Of a stretch of 64,000 nt of DNA, positions 25,076 through 37,049 are shown one piece after another (position 1 is the stretch's first letter; the number at the start of each line of letters is the position of its first letter). The stretch covers positions 1,860,001 to 1,924,000 of the forward strand of contig NW_023503555.1 of the NCBI RefSeq assembly GCF_014529535.1. Reading direction: 5' to 3'. The position numbers and the translations under genes were made by a program. Origin of the DNA: Bradysia coprophila. Taxonomy: Eukaryota > Arthropoda > Insecta > Diptera > Sciaridae. The notes beneath the pieces are model-generated. The model was not told where the DNA came from. It made no database searches and was given only the letters and a program-made list of their open reading frames with translations.

Positions 25076-25878
25076 TTTCTGTTTCCAAGTCCTTCAAGGC
25101 AAAGGATTTTAAAATGGACAAAATTTTATCGAAAACTAATTGCAGTTTTCTAATGTCTAACAAAAACTTTTTGATGTTATTTTTAAGTGTGATGACAGAT
25201 GGTCTGACATCCAGCTGAGCTGAAGATGTTTTGTGGTTTATTCACAATCACCAAATGGAAATTTGAAAATTTCAAAATCGTACACTTTGCAACATTTACC
25301 CTGTAATTGTCGAAGTACGTGTGGTATCGCGTACTAACCAGCATGTATCGAAGGCGGTTGAATTGAGTTTTAATAATATTTGCATACACTTTTGATATTT
25401 TTCGATATTATTACTCACATCGGAGCCCAGAACAAGGCTCTACAAACACATTTGATTTTCAACTGAACCATTCGGTGCACCAGGAGTCAGGGCACCTAGG
25501 CTATGGAGTGAATGAATTATAATTGGTATAAGTTGTAATTCCAATCGTAACTACAGGGATCCGTTTGTCCCAAGGGTGTAGGAGAAGGCGTTGAAGACTC
25601 GAAAAAGTTTAAAACGACGATGAAAGGTGGTCTCTTTGGAGATTTACAGGTAGTCCGTTTGTTAATTGATCAAAAAGAAATGTTTGAAAAATGCCCGAGA
25701 GCTCACTCTACCTTTGAACCGTTGTGTGCGCCTAAGAAACCGTTTTAATAATTTCTTTTGCGTGGCTAGTATGTCACTGCGTGACGATAAGTAGTAACAG
25801 TAATTACCAAATGTAATTGAATCTGCAGCAAGACGTCCTGTCAAAAATCGTCATTTCTAAGCTAGGACGAGTCTTCCC
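25076..25878. other. Intergenic, no gene seen
   Basis: 5' flank of the l(2)gd1 gene. Short open frames on both strands carry no recognisable motif. Confidence 0.35.
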
Positions 25879-26229
25879 TTACACCATTGGAATCACTTTT
25901 TTTGTACCATTACTATTAGAATTACAACCTCTGCCGATTGAAGCCCCAATAACTTCTCCTCCACTCACTCCAGATGAAAGCCTAGATGCTCTGTCTTTCA
26001 GTGCACCGAATGGTTTGGAAAAATTTGTGAAACCTTGTACAGGACTCCAGGCTGATCATTAATATCCAAAAAATGCCACCGCACCCACCGCAAAGATGCT
26101 TCCAACATTCAAATAATTGTCTCCAAAACAGAATGGAATCGCAGCCGCAAATTATTGTGAATGATATTTACCAATGCCAAAATACCGCAAGTATCGCATA
26201 TACCGCACCAATCTGAGAACACAACACAT
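25879..26229 (-). CDS. Possible small two-exon gene, unknown
   Basis: A tentative reading. Exon 26172-26229 (starting 'MCCVLRLVRYMRYL') joins in frame across a GT-AG intron to exon 25879-26051, which reads 'PFGALKDRASRLSSG' and 'GGEVIGASIGRGCNSNSNG' before a stop, 76 residues in all. It would be divergent from MPHOSPH6, with starts about 110 bases apart. The opposite strand of the second exon is also open (25817-26062), so strand choice is not secure. No family is recognised. Confidence 0.2.
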
Positions 26230-26340
26230 GTCACAAAACGTCAAAGCACTTCCTTCAACAAAATATTTTGTTATTGTTCCACACCATCTCAACCGACCTA
26301 TTAGCTTAAAAATCACACAGAAATCAACGCAACTGCAGCG

Positions 26341-26823
26341 ATGGCAACAAAAAGTAGACTTTCGAAATCCATTTTGGACATGAAATTTATGAAACGGACC
26401 AAAGAAAAGGTGATCAAAGAAGAGGACGATGCCGAAGGTCGAGCCATGTATTTGAGCGAAATGACCGACAAAATGTTGACGGGAAATTCACAGTTCATAA
26501 TCGAGCCCAGCTACGTGCCATGCGAGAATTTGAAAGACGGACGAATCAGCTTCAGAGGAATGAATCCGGAAATTGAACGGTTACTCGAATTGGAAGAGCA
26601 GGAGAGACAGTCGAAAGCCGATGTGGATGTGAAGAAGGATGTTACCGATACAGAAATGAGCAACTACTATGGCAATGTTGTGAAGACCATGCAGAGGAAA
26701 TTCGAACCGAAGGTGAAACGGAAAATGGTATTGCCGGAACCGGTCAACACAACGTACAAACGAACGAAAGCAGGTGGTCAGCATCAGAAGCAAGGGTTTA
26801 TCAAACCGAATACGGATGACTAG
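26341..26823 (+). CDS. MPHOSPH6: M-phase phosphoprotein 6 (nuclear exosome cofactor)
   Basis: Small nuclear protein that links the RNA exosome to the MTR4 helicase in 5.8S rRNA 3' processing. A single exon of 160 residues, the same length as human MPP6. The opening 'KSRLSKSILDMKFMKRTKEK' matches the human 'RLSKNLLRMKFMQR'. 'DGRISFRGMNPEIERLLEL' matches the central 'GRMSFRGFNPEVEKL' motif, and 'TEMSNYYGNVVKTMQRKF' the later helix. The C-terminus is basic (VKRKMVLPE, TYKRTKAGG). It converges on E(z), with stop codons only 117 bases apart and poly(A) signals that cross. Confidence 0.95.
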   Translation: MATKSRLSKSILDMKFMKRTKEKVIKEEDDAEGRAMYLSEMTDKMLTGNSQFIIEPSYVPCENLKDGRISFRGMNPEIERLLELEEQERQSKADVDVKKDVTDTEMSNYYGNVVKTMQRKFEPKVKRKMVLPEPVNTTYKRTKAGGQHQKQGFIKPNTDD

Positions 26824-26898
26824 TAGATTGACGCGTTTGGTCTTTTTCTTTTTGGCGAAAGAGAATGGAGCAAACAATTTGGTTGGTTAAGAAATTCA

Positions 26899-26923
26899 TT
26901 TATTGATTCTCGTTTTCAATAAA
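26899..26923. terminator. Overlapping convergent poly(A) signals
   Basis: On the + strand AATAAA at 26918-26923 serves MPHOSPH6. On the - strand AATAAA (read as TTTATT, 26899-26904) serves E(z). Each signal lies beyond the other, so the two mature 3' UTRs should overlap by tens of bases and could pair. Confidence 0.75.
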
Positions 26924-26940
26924 CCACAAAACTGAAGTTT

Positions 26941-29900
26941 TTACAAAAATTCCATTTCTCTTTCAATGCCCACAAACTTGAGCTGTTCGGTAGGTCCATA
27001 ACGGTAATCGAAAAATAGCTCTTCGCCCGGCTGAACGGGTCGCTTAGCAAAAATGCCAATGCGATGGTCACCATTGACCATCATTACTTTGGCATAACAA
27101 TTGGGATTGATGGAATGGTTGGCGAAGCGGATCTTATTCCCTTTACGCGTTGCATCGACCACAAAATCGTTGTTCAGATTGAACAGGAAACTGCACATGT
27201 ATTTGTCGTACACTTTACCGCGTCGATCAGCTTCGTCCTGCGAAATTATCTCGCCGCAATACTCTGCGATGAATTCATTCTTCTGGCAGCCTTCCTTCAC
27301 GAATATTCCCCAACCGGCCACATCACTTGGTGCCATCAGTAGCCTCTTATCTGAAACACAAAAATTCAATTCGTTTAATCGACATCCGAAGCGAACATTG
27401 TCTCATAATGCTTACGCAATCCTCTCTGTACGCTGACGTTCTTGCAAGTAATTTTCGTCAAATTGAATTGACCCGCTCCACAGGTATTGCACAAGTCAGG
27501 ATCACATTCCCTGACTGCCAAATAGCACGGACACTGTTTAGTGTTACATTGAGCCTTGCAACGGCACCCGGGGAATCGGTTTTGACAATCACCACTGCAA
27601 TTGCAGAATTTCTCACAAAAGTTCTGCGCCTGAATGCACGAACAATTGTTGTCGCACGGTCCCGGATGATCGCATGGTGAGAAATTGTACACGTGATTCG
27701 ACTGCGAGTCCTTCTTCAATTGAATTTTGCGACAATGAACCGACCATAAGCGATGTTTCTTCTTCTTCTTATTCGGCAACGTGTTGTCCTGATGCTCGAC
27801 GAACGGTATGTCGGCCGCTTCCTTTTGAGCAAATTCGTAGACCTAAATGAAAAAATTAGATTGTTAATCGGTGCACCGACGACAAAAATCACTCCTGGCT
27901 ACGGTCCTCACCTGTTGACAAGTCTTTGTGAGCATTGTTTGGGCGATGACGCAGTAGTTATTGAGAAAGACTTTGTGCAATGATCGGAACATTGACTGAT
28001 CTGCACCGGTCCATTTGCCGTCAGCACTAAGCGTTGCCATCAGTCCGGTTAGCGGTGAAATTTCGGCCGTTGAAGATGAAACCGATGCAGCTGTGCCGGT
28101 TGCATCTTTGTTCGTTTGATTGTCTTTACTTTCACGGCTGTCGTTACTGTCGTCCGAACTAGTTTCATTGCCAGATTCCGGTGGCGTTTTCTTCTTGTCT
28201 GCTTCTAGTTTCTCCTTCATTCCGTCCTGGAAATTTTTTCTTTTTTTACTTTCGTCGACATTGGGACTTCATTTAAACGATTGAACTATAAAGGCTATAC
28301 GAGCAGACACGGTCCAATTTCTAATAAAACGAGGGCTGAGAGAATCTCCAAGATTCTTCATATCGATAGGAAAGAAACGACAGATTTGATAGTTAGTCAG
28401 AAATTTAGAAATTAATCGTTACAAGGAGTGAGAGAAGTGAGAGAATCGTTTTGCAGTAGATTCATCGATTCAATTTTGGGGTACTAATAGGACTGGCTTC
28501 CAAGTAGGGCTCCAATCCAAATAAAAATGTTGCCAGTCCTTCGAGCGATACATATCGTAAAAAAAGCCAGTCCAGTACTGGGTACTAAAACGCTGAGTCG
28601 ATTGAATTAAATTCCTGAAGGTTCCTAGATTTTAACCTACACGAGCCATTTGAAAATAATGAAATGTGTACTCACCATCAACATGTAGCAGGCTTCACTA
28701 CATGGTTCGGTGAACGGTTTCAATTCCTGGAACCGTCTCTTTTGTAGATTCGGTCCGGGTTGACAGTTTTGCAGACCTAAATGGAAGAATTTTTGTCAGA
28801 AAAAATATCTTGAGTACCCCCTACTCGGTATATAGCGAAAACAAAAATAATTCCCGGCTCAACATCGGTACAATCAAGTACAACTCACCGGGGAAATGAT
28901 GGCCTTAAATGTTAGCATTTTTTGATTTAATTTTAAATTCATTATCAGTTGGGAAACAAAAGCAGTCGAACACACTTACGATGTAAGAAGCAGTCGTACT
29001 TGAAGCATCGCCGACAGAATAACGTATGGAACGAATGCAGGGACTGTTCGCGGGAAACACTTTCGGCTTTCGGTCCGTCAATATTTGGTGTACATTCGGG
29101 TCGTCGCTCCGGATCCACATGTTCGGTGAGCTTAATGTATCTGTGGAGAATGAAAGTAACGAAATTATGCGCGATGAACTCATAAACCATTCATGTTGAG
29201 TCATCCGTACTTTTCACGTAGTTCGTCCTCGTTTCCTTTGCTCGGGAAACAGGAGCTTATGGTTTGGAAAATAATCGGTGCTGGGAATGGTTTCTCATTT
29301 TTTATGTCGTCGTCCAGGGTTTTTTCTTCCACTTTAACTGGAGTTTTCACAGTTATAGTTCCGTCCTTCTTGTCTTCGGCCAGTTTCGTAAGCACAACAA
29401 CCGAATTCTTGCTAATGTTGCTCTCTGAAAATGAAAGAAAAACATTCAGGTCAATCCCGAGTCAAAAATCCTTAGAAATTGATTGTCTCCCCACACAACC
29501 ACAAGTACAATTGACCGAAAAGTGCTAACCTTCTTTAATTATCTTCGGTTTCTTGTCGCTGTCTCGACTTTCATTCGACTCATCTTTGTCCATCGAGTAC
29601 GACCGTTTCACCGGCGTCGACGTGTCCATCTCCTTGCTATTTTGAAACGGTATCAAAGCCTCCACGAGATCCACGAATATCACATCGTCCATGAAGTCGC
29701 CCTCTTTGTCACCGTGCCATTTACCGTCATAGTTCTTGATCAATTCTTCAATAAATGATCCGTCCAGCACCTCGTCACCCATATATGGAATATTGTGGAG
29801 CTCGGTTTCGTCTTCCACCATAAAATTCTGTTGTGTCGGTGCCCACATATACATGGTCGGAATGGGAGTCACCGCTGGGATGGGTCGAATAGGAATTTGT

Positions 29901-30309
29901 TGTTTTGTGCCTGGAAAAATGGACATGATTCGTCAGATCAGTTAACAATAGCGAAGTTAACCGTCTCGTTACCGTCTTGGCATGTAATTTCGGCTTTCTT
30001 CATTAGATTGACATGTGGCGGATCGATTTCGTTCGGTTTCCACACGCAGTTCAACGATTTCCACACTTCATCGTCTTTGTCCAACCATTCCTTTTGTTGG
30101 GCCCTGTTAATTTCATATAATTTACCAATAAAATTGGTTAGTGCAACCGAGAGAAATTCATTACACTCTTCAATTGGTTCATACCTGTTGGAGTTCCAGG
30201 CTTGTTTAACCTTATCGGCTTCCCTGAAACGCTTCTGTTTGTACAATTTTTCGTATTCCGTTTTTACACGACGTTTCCAATCCATCTTCGGAGCACCGCT
30301 TTTTTGCAT
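26941..30309 (-). CDS. E(z): Enhancer of zeste, H3K27 methyltransferase of PRC2
   Basis: Catalytic subunit of Polycomb repressive complex 2, in the nucleus. Nine exons join in frame to 754 residues (fly E(z) 760): 30185-30309, 29973-30103, 29530-29910, 29211-29424, 28980-29140, 28676-28776, 27912-28226, 27416-27842 and 26941-27350. The order is an N-terminal '[12 protein letters not shown]' helix, '[12 protein letters not shown]' (the region that contacts EED), a SANT-like middle, a CXC domain with pre-SET cysteine clusters ('[20 protein letters not shown]'), then SET. In SET, '[14 protein letters not shown]' holds the NHS core and '[10 protein letters not shown]' the substrate Tyr segment. 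Everything essential looks intact. A second Met (codon 9) could also start. A long-TIR element begins only about 300 bases upstream of the start codon. Its 3' end overlaps that of MPHOSPH6. Confidence 0.97.
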
Positions 30310-30944
30310 ATTAGCCGGTCCAGGTCAGGGGTAGAGGTTAAAAAGTTTAAAAAAAATATTTTTGCATGCAGACTCAAATGCACTTTTTGTTGTATGAATG
30401 AAATTTACGCGTAAATACCATCACCAAGCGCTCTTGTCAGCTGCTGCGTGTGTTACCATTGTGAATGTGCTTTTGTTGTTGTTGCCATTGCTCTGGATGA
30501 ACAGTGAGCCAACACTTAAAACATCGGCACCGCACGGTGGTCCACAAACAAGAAAAACTTTTGTGACCAAAAAATTAGCATTGCTGGTAGTAAAGGGACC
30601 CTAGAGGATACAAAAACAAGGCATCAGAACAGTCGGAGCGTTTGCTGCGACTTAGCCCCGTACGACCCGTAATCCTATTTCGTCCGTAACCATAATACGT
30701 CCGTAGCCGTAATACGCCCGGAACCCTAATTCGTCTACAACCCTCTAATGCGTCTGTTACCAAAATGCAAGTCAAGTTGGGCATGGTCAAATTTACTGAA
30801 AGTGTTCATTTTTAAAATTGCGCATAGCCCAATTACGAAAGCCCGTACGAAGTACCTCTCAAATAAAACCAACAATTTACGACATTATCTTAGAAACCCA
30901 AAATTTTTTGCCAACTTTCCATTGGGTATTCAATTACCTCTCAA

Positions 30945-31590
30945 ATGAAACAAAAACTAGCAAAATCGGATGAGATTTACTCGATTTATGTGCAAAAAAC
31001 ACTTAGGGCCGAGTAGCTGACTTAGTCCAAGGGCCCAAATTTGAAACTTTTTTCGCCACGTTCTTTTCGGTATTCAATTACCTTCCATAAAAAACTAAAT
31101 CTAGCAAAATCGGATGAGATTTACTCGATTTATGTGCAAAAAACACTTAGGGCCGAGTAGCGGCCTTAGTCCAAGGGCCCAAATTTGAAACTTTTTTTGC
31201 CGCGTTATTTTCGGTATTCAATTACCTTCCATAAAAAACTAAATCTAGCAAAATCGGATGAGATTTACTCGATTTATGTGCAAAAAACACTTAGGGCCGA
31301 GCAACTGCCTTAGTCCAAGGGCCCAAATTTGAAACTTTTTTCGCCACGTTCTTTTCGGTATTCAATTACCTTCCATAAAAAACTAAATCTTGCAAAATCG
31401 GATGAGATTTACTCGATTTATGTGCAAAAAACACTTAGGGCCGAGTAGCGGCCTTAGTCCAAGGGCCCAAATTTGAAACTTTTTTCGCCATCATTCTATT
31501 CGCAATTGTCTCTCAAATGAAACAAAAACTAGCAAAATCGAATGAGATTTACTCGATTTATGTGCAAAAAACAATTAGGGCCGAGTAACG
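30945..31590. repeat. 144-bp tandem array (about 4.5 units)
   Basis: The word 'agcaaaatcgg' recurs at 30959, 31103, 31247, 31391 and 31531, a period of 144 with a last step of 140. Each unit contains 'cacttagggccgag' and 'ccaagggcccaaattt'. The units are nearly identical, so the array is young. Confidence 0.9.
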
Positions 31591-32344
31591 ACCTTTGAGC
31601 CCTCACAACAAGCCCGCGTTGCATCTTACCCAAAAACAATGTTCAGTTCAACTTTGTTCTACTCGTCAATACCTTTCATTTGATAAATATATCACAAGCA
31701 GCTATTGCGTGCTTATTTCGGTAGATATCGTCGAAAGACTGAAAAACACCTATAGGGCCCTAGCTCTGGAAGGGCCGACCCTATCATGCCCATTTTCGAA
31801 CTTGACCTTACTTTTGTCGATACCAATCGGAGAAAAAAAGAATTTTGAAAAAATGTTGTGATTTGATCAAGCTAGAGGGGTCACGGACGGACATTTTTTT
31901 ATTGCGGATTCGTCATCTATGAACATAACCAAATGCTTTGCCCTTACTGTCTGCTTCCAATTCGACGTGTTACAAACGGCATATTAATCTTACTAGGTCC
32001 CACCTGTTGGGCGGGTCGGGTCCCTTGACTGATAATTTTTCCAAAATAATTAACCAATTATATTACACTATTATAAATATCTTAATTTATTTTAACTGAT
32101 TTTTTCATCTCATATCAGATTAATCGTCTACAACGTGACAAAGAAGCGCATCCGATAAAGACACAATGAAATTCTATTGTGTTTTAAAGCCTTTTTCAGT
32201 GATCACATTTTCATTGAAAGAACGTTCGTGCCTATTTTTCAAATATACGTTGGCTCTCATCGCAATTTTACGAGTGTAAAAATCTTACCAAATCAAAATG
32301 ACATTTGACACCGCCAAAATTAACTGCTTCATTTTTTTCTATTA

Positions 32345-32760
32345 CTCTGCTTGATACTTTGCCGCAAACTGCTCGCTCGTCCGAGCTGTCTAATATTGCA
32401 ATACGATACCGCAACTCGTGTGAATTACGACCCTCGCTTCGCTCGGGCCGCAAACTTCACACTCGTCAGAGTTGTCTAATATTAGGTTTGGTCTAATCGC
32501 AAACTTCTCGCTTGTCCGAGCTGTCTAATATTGCAATACGATACCGAAACTCGTGTGAATTACGACCCTCGCTTCGCTCGGGCCGCAAACTTCACACTCG
32601 TCAGTTGTCTATTGTCTAATATTAGGTTTGGTCTAATCGCAAACTTCTCGCAAGGCCGAGCTGTCTAATATTGTAATATGATACCGCAACTCGTGTGAAT
32701 TACGACCCTCGCTTCGCTCGGGCCGTAAGCTTCACACTCGTCGAAGTTGCCTAATGTTAG
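32345..32760. repeat. About 137-bp tandem array (3 units) rich in CTCGCTTCGCTCGGGC
   Basis: 'ccgagctgtctaatatt' occurs near 32381, 32516 and 32656. Each unit contains the self-complementary 'cctcgcttcgctcggg'. Frames here are accidental. Confidence 0.85.
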
Positions 32761-32809
32761 AATTGCTTCACTTTTGTAATACTATATACTCACTGTATAG
32801 ATATATGCT

Positions 32810-33730
32810 GCTTGATAATTATCAAATATAAAAATCAACTATCAATTATCAAATACCAATAATCGAATATCAATGATATTGTTCATTTATTACATTGCAT
32901 TTCTATTTTTTGGGGTAACTTCCGAAGCGTTGATCACACATAGCTTATCGTCGAACTTAACCTTCCAAATGTCAGATGTATAATTTTAGGAACCAAAATT
33001 TTTCACTATTTTCTGCCTGTCAAGGGAATAAGACATTAAATTATCAATTGTCAACAGAGTAAAATCCTGTTTTTCTGGAATAGTTTCCAGATACTTAGGC
33101 CCACATGACCAATCTTCCAACTATCTTTGTGTGGTTACAAACATTTCAGTGAAGGGAATTATCAATTACCAATAATTATCAATTATCAATTATCAATTAT
33201 CAATTATAAGCAGCGTAAAATGAATTTTTCTGGAATAGCTTTCAGATCCTTAGGCCCGACATGGCCCATCTTTGAATTCCATTCCTCGTCGATTAAAACA
33301 AATTTTATTAAAATCGACAATTATCAACAGAGTAAAATCCTGTTTTTCTGAAATAGTTTCCAGAACCTTATCCCGACATGGCCCATCTTTGAAATTAACC
33401 TCAGGAATCCCATTCCTCGTCGATTAAACATAAAACATAAAAATCGGTTATGAATTAATCAAGTTATCGTGATTACAAAAAAAATAGGTTACAAACAATT
33501 ACGTTTTCCTTCACATTTCATACATTTTTAGGTTACAAACATTTTATGGTATTTTCTGGCGTAAGACCCTTGACTTTCAGCCAAGGGAACAATATTATTA
33601 TTACCAATTATCAGTTATTACAGTTACATTTTATATAATAATATCACCACAACACATTAAATTATCAAAATATCAATTATCAGCACTGTATTATCAATTA
33701 CAATTATCAACAATTAAAATTATCAAAAAA
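32810..33730. repeat. AT-rich 'tatcaatta' repeat region
   Basis: Many copies of 'tatcaatta' and variants. A longer unit is repeated ('ctggaatagtttccag', 'gacatggcccatctt', 'attcctcgtcgattaaa') near 33070, 33230, 33350 and 33740. No coding potential. Confidence 0.7.
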
Positions 33731-34059
33731 ATCATGTTTTTCTGGAATAGTTTCCAGAACCTTATCCCGACATGGCTCATCTTCGAACTTAACCTCAGGA
33801 ATTTCATTCCTCGTCGATTAAAAAAAAATCATCAAAATCGGTTAAGAATTGCTCAAGTTATCGTCGTGACAAAAAAAAAATATTTCAAACATTTAAAGTT
33901 TTGATAATTTTTCATACACTGTATGGTTACTAACATTTTAGGGTATTTTCTGGCATAAGACCCTTGACTTTCAGTCAAGGGAATAAGCCCCCAGTACTTC
34001 GCTGAGCATTGTTTTTGGGTAGGATGCAACGTGGGCTTGCTGGGAGGGCTCAAAGGGCG

Positions 34060-34105
34060 GGGGTAGGGTAGTCTCGCACACCACACAATTCATGGTGTGC
34101 GAGAC
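34060..34105. repeat. Perfect short hairpin in the element
   Basis: 'gtctcgcacacca' is followed, after a loop of about ten bases, by 'tggtgtgcgagac'. This is a strong stem. It precedes further 'ctcgcac' copies at 34120 and 34185. Confidence 0.6.
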
Positions 34106-34238
34106 TCACCTCTAAATAGTGAATCTCGCACAATCATGACTTTTCGTTATATGTCGTAAAAGGACGCATACTATGGTTCGCGTGTGCGAGATTCCCCGGC
34201 ACCAAAGGGCGTTACCCGGCCCTAAGTGATTCACTATA

Positions 34239-34505
34239 AATTATCTCATGACATATGACAGATGGAATATTGGTTTCTTCGGCAAAGTCTTAGAGCTTTG
34301 AGAGTAGAAGACGGCTGTATTCATGAAAATGTCGAAAAGTTGGACATTGGTGTTTCAATTAGGTTTTTAGAATTATCTCATGACATATGACAGATGGAAT
34401 ATTGGTTTCTTCGGCAAAGTCTTAGAGTTTTGAGAGGAGAAGACGGCTGTATTCATGAAAATGTCAAAAACGTGGACCTTGGTGTTTCAATTATGTTTTT
34501 TGGGT
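34239..34505. repeat. 132-bp direct repeat (2 units)
   Basis: 'ttatctcatgacatatgaca' occurs at about 34241 and again 132 bases later. The units continue through 'cggcaaagtcttagag' and 'gacggctgtattcatgaaaa' with few differences. Confidence 0.8.
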
Positions 34506-34886
34506 TATCTCTGAACCTACAGGAGTTATATTGCTACTTTTTGTTTCGTTTGTCAGATTATTCAATACCGAAAGAAAGTTGATAAAAAAAAGTTGCAAAT
34601 ACGGGTTCTTAAAATTACATCGTAAACTTTTGTTTTATTTGAGAAGTACTTCGTACGGGCTTTTGTAATTGAGCTATGCGCAATTTTAAAGATGAACACT
34701 TTCAAAAATGGACAATAATGTCAAGTACGCAATAAGGTTACAGAAGCATTTTGGTAACGGACGAATATGAGTTACGGGCTTATTAGGGGCTACGGACGTA
34801 TTATGGTTACGGACGAAATAGGATTACGGGTCGTACGGGGCTAAGTCGCAGCAAACGCTCCGACTGTTCTGATGCGTTGTTTTTAT

Positions 34887-35841
34887 TCAAAGCTAACTCG
34901 TTCGTGGTGGAAATGACCGTCTTACATTTTTAAAAAGGACTCCCGAAACGCACTTTAAGCATGAGAGGTACTCTAAATAGAGTTTAGAGTACTGATACAG
35001 GGCAGTGTATCATACAAACGTAAAACACCGTAAAAACATTTTCATGTAAAATAGAATACTTTCTGCAGCTGACCACTATAGGATCACTCTTGTTTGAAGT
35101 GTGTTGACAGTAAAAAGATATCATCGAAAATAGATTTTCAATCGAAAAATGAAATTATTTTTTGTTGGGCTGGATCGATAGAACTGAAAATTTAAAGAAA
35201 CTTTGTAGAAGAAAGTAAGCAAAGGTATTCACGTTTATAGGTCCAGCAAATGAATTTTCGTTTCCATATAATTCGTTACACAGCTGATTTTGAAAATATC
35301 ATACCGACGAAAGTCAATCGGATGTTTACATTTAGCGAATTATATGGAAATGAAAATTCACTTGCGGGACTCCTAAATATTTTTTATTACTTTCTTTTAC
35401 AAAAGTTCTTTAAATTGTCAGATCTATCGAAAAAAGGACCCAGCCCAAGAATTAAATCTTTCTAAGGAAATGGACTATTAGGCTTGGCTTTGTTGAAGAT
35501 TTCCGTTAAAAAACTTTATCTCCGATTCAGTGGATCAGTGTTTAGAAGACATACATGGAACTGGATTTAATTCAATTTTACCATTAGACGTATATCTTTT
35601 TTCATTTACTACTTACTTGGTATACATGCATATGATGGATGAAAAGTTGATGTAGATTTTTAAAATTTAAATTATTGCACTCAATAACCCATCAAAAATC
35701 GGTGCGCCTGAATACGTATGCCTAACGCTATTTGCGATAACTCTGGCGGAAACGGATGACGTCGAAAATTCACCAAGAAATCAGATGCTTCAGTCAATCT
35801 AATCTCAAGTGGAGCAAAAACGACAGATTGTACGGCTGCTG
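34887..35841. other. Intergenic, no gene seen
   Basis: Contains an inverted pair: 'tgaattttcgtttccatata' near 35250 and 'tatatggaaatgaaaattca' near 35340. It may be a small foldback repeat. No credible coding frame. Confidence 0.4.
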
Positions 35842-35849
35842 CTATAAAT
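35842..35849 (+). promoter_or_regulatory. TATA box of the LRR gene
   Basis: TATAAATA about 200 bases before the LRR start codon. A likely 5' UTR intron follows: donor 'catgtgagt' near 35977 and acceptor 'gaaacag' just before 36046. The real transcript start would be near 35875. Confidence 0.5.
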
Positions 35850-36046
35850 ACGGTCTTTTGTCTTTACAAAGTGATACGAGCTGTATGTTTTAACGGTTTG
35901 TATAAAGTAAACTTTAGCGCAGTCGTTTAAAAAGAAATTATATTTTCCAATATTTAGAATCAATCTGACCAAACATGTGAGTTCTACTGATACGGTTTAC
36001 AACTAGTGAAAATTTAACTTGAAAATTAACTGAAATTTGAAACAGG

Positions 36047-36835
36047 ATGCCGCGAATGATTTTTTTTATCAGTACCGCAATGGTGCTGGTGCTCAACTGT
36101 AGAACAATTGATGGAATTTACCTGGATTGTTCCTATCAAATGATATCGTTTAGAAATGTTGGTAGCAGTTATACGTGCGTTGCGAGAGTGTTATTTGATG
36201 GAACTGAAGCTGAAAACGTGAGAGGAGCATTTGGAGCTCATCAACCAGGGAGAGGACATGCAGATGTGCAAGGATTACGTGTGGACTCACAGAGCCTTAC
36301 ATTCTTCCCAACAGACATTGAAATTTTTTTCCCAAATATTATTGCCATTAATTTACGTTACTGCAATATAATCACCGTAAGCAACAGGCATTTGGCACCA
36401 TTCCCGAATTTACAACATCTATCGCTTGCGCAAAATACAATCACGTCAATTGATGGCGATATTTTCACCGGTATGCACTTACTGAGCCACATCAATTTAG
36501 GAAGTAATCATATCAGACACGTGGGTCATGATTTAAATTTACCGATCGATGGTCAAGTATCAGTACATTTCACTAATAATCCTTGTATAAGCGCAGCCGC
36601 TACCACTCCTGACCAAGTTCTCAGTTTAAAATTAAATTTACTGCGTAGTTGTCCGCCAACGATATCGCAAATCGAGGACTCATTGGAAAGACGGCCAAAT
36701 TTAATAACCCATGTCGACAGTCAAGTGCAAAATCTGACTAACGTGGTGGATGGCTTAATGAATAGAATTGCATATTTGGAATCACTTATTATTGGGAATG
36801 GACTTGAGGCTAGACCTGTCGGCAACGGTTACTAG
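36047..36835 (+). CDS. Secreted leucine-rich-repeat protein
   Basis: 262 residues. A hydrophobic signal peptide (about residues 1-23, 'FFISTAMVLVL') is followed by a Cys pair (YLDC...YTC) that looks like an N-terminal cap. About three LRRs follow ('LRYCNIITVS', 'LQHLSLAQNTITSID', 'LSHINLGSNHIRHVG'), then a C-terminal cap with 'NNPCI' and 'LLRSCPP'. The last 50 residues ('VDSQVQNLTNVVDGLMNRIA') form a short amphipathic helix that may oligomerise. It has a single coding exon, a TATA box upstream and AATAAA at 36958-36963. Small secreted LRR proteins of this layout occur in flies in immune and cuticle settings. The ligand is unknown. Confidence 0.85.
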   Translation: MPRMIFFISTAMVLVLNCRTIDGIYLDCSYQMISFRNVGSSYTCVARVLFDGTEAENVRGAFGAHQPGRGHADVQGLRVDSQSLTFFPTDIEIFFPNIIAINLRYCNIITVSNRHLAPFPNLQHLSLAQNTITSIDGDIFTGMHLLSHINLGSNHIRHVGHDLNLPIDGQVSVHFTNNPCISAAATTPDQVLSLKLNLLRSCPPTISQIEDSLERRPNLITHVDSQVQNLTNVVDGLMNRIAYLESLIIGNGLEARPVGNGY

Positions 36836-37049
36836 TTGCTGCAGAAATGGACTAGAGTCAAAGAATCCGTTCAGCTCCTACTTTTCTGCAGAGACGTTTT
36901 AAATATGAAAATACACAGCTTTGAATTTGCCGAACTATTTCTCAATTTCCTTTTCGTAATAAAATAAAAAATTCTCTAACCGACTATACTAATTCCCTTG
37001 ACTGAAGGCTAGGGTCTTAAGAGCCGAAAAGGAAAGTCACTCGAAATTG

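Larger units (their letters stand above)
30611..34886. mobile_element. Non-autonomous DNA element with about 270-bp terminal inverted repeats
   Basis: The left arm, from about 30611 ('aaaaacaaggcatcagaaca'), and the right arm, ending about 34886, are inverted copies for roughly 270 bases, including 'cggagcgtttgctgcgactt' and 'ttcgtccgtaaccataatac'. The interior (3.7 kb) has no long frame. It contains three tandem arrays, an inner inverted pair (31590-31650 against 33990-34060) and AT-rich 'atcaatt' runs. The arms are very similar, which suggests recent insertion or gene conversion. I could not see an unambiguous target-site duplication. It is either a long-TIR transposon that lost its transposase or a foldback element. 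It lies between E(z) and the LRR gene. Confidence 0.8.
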
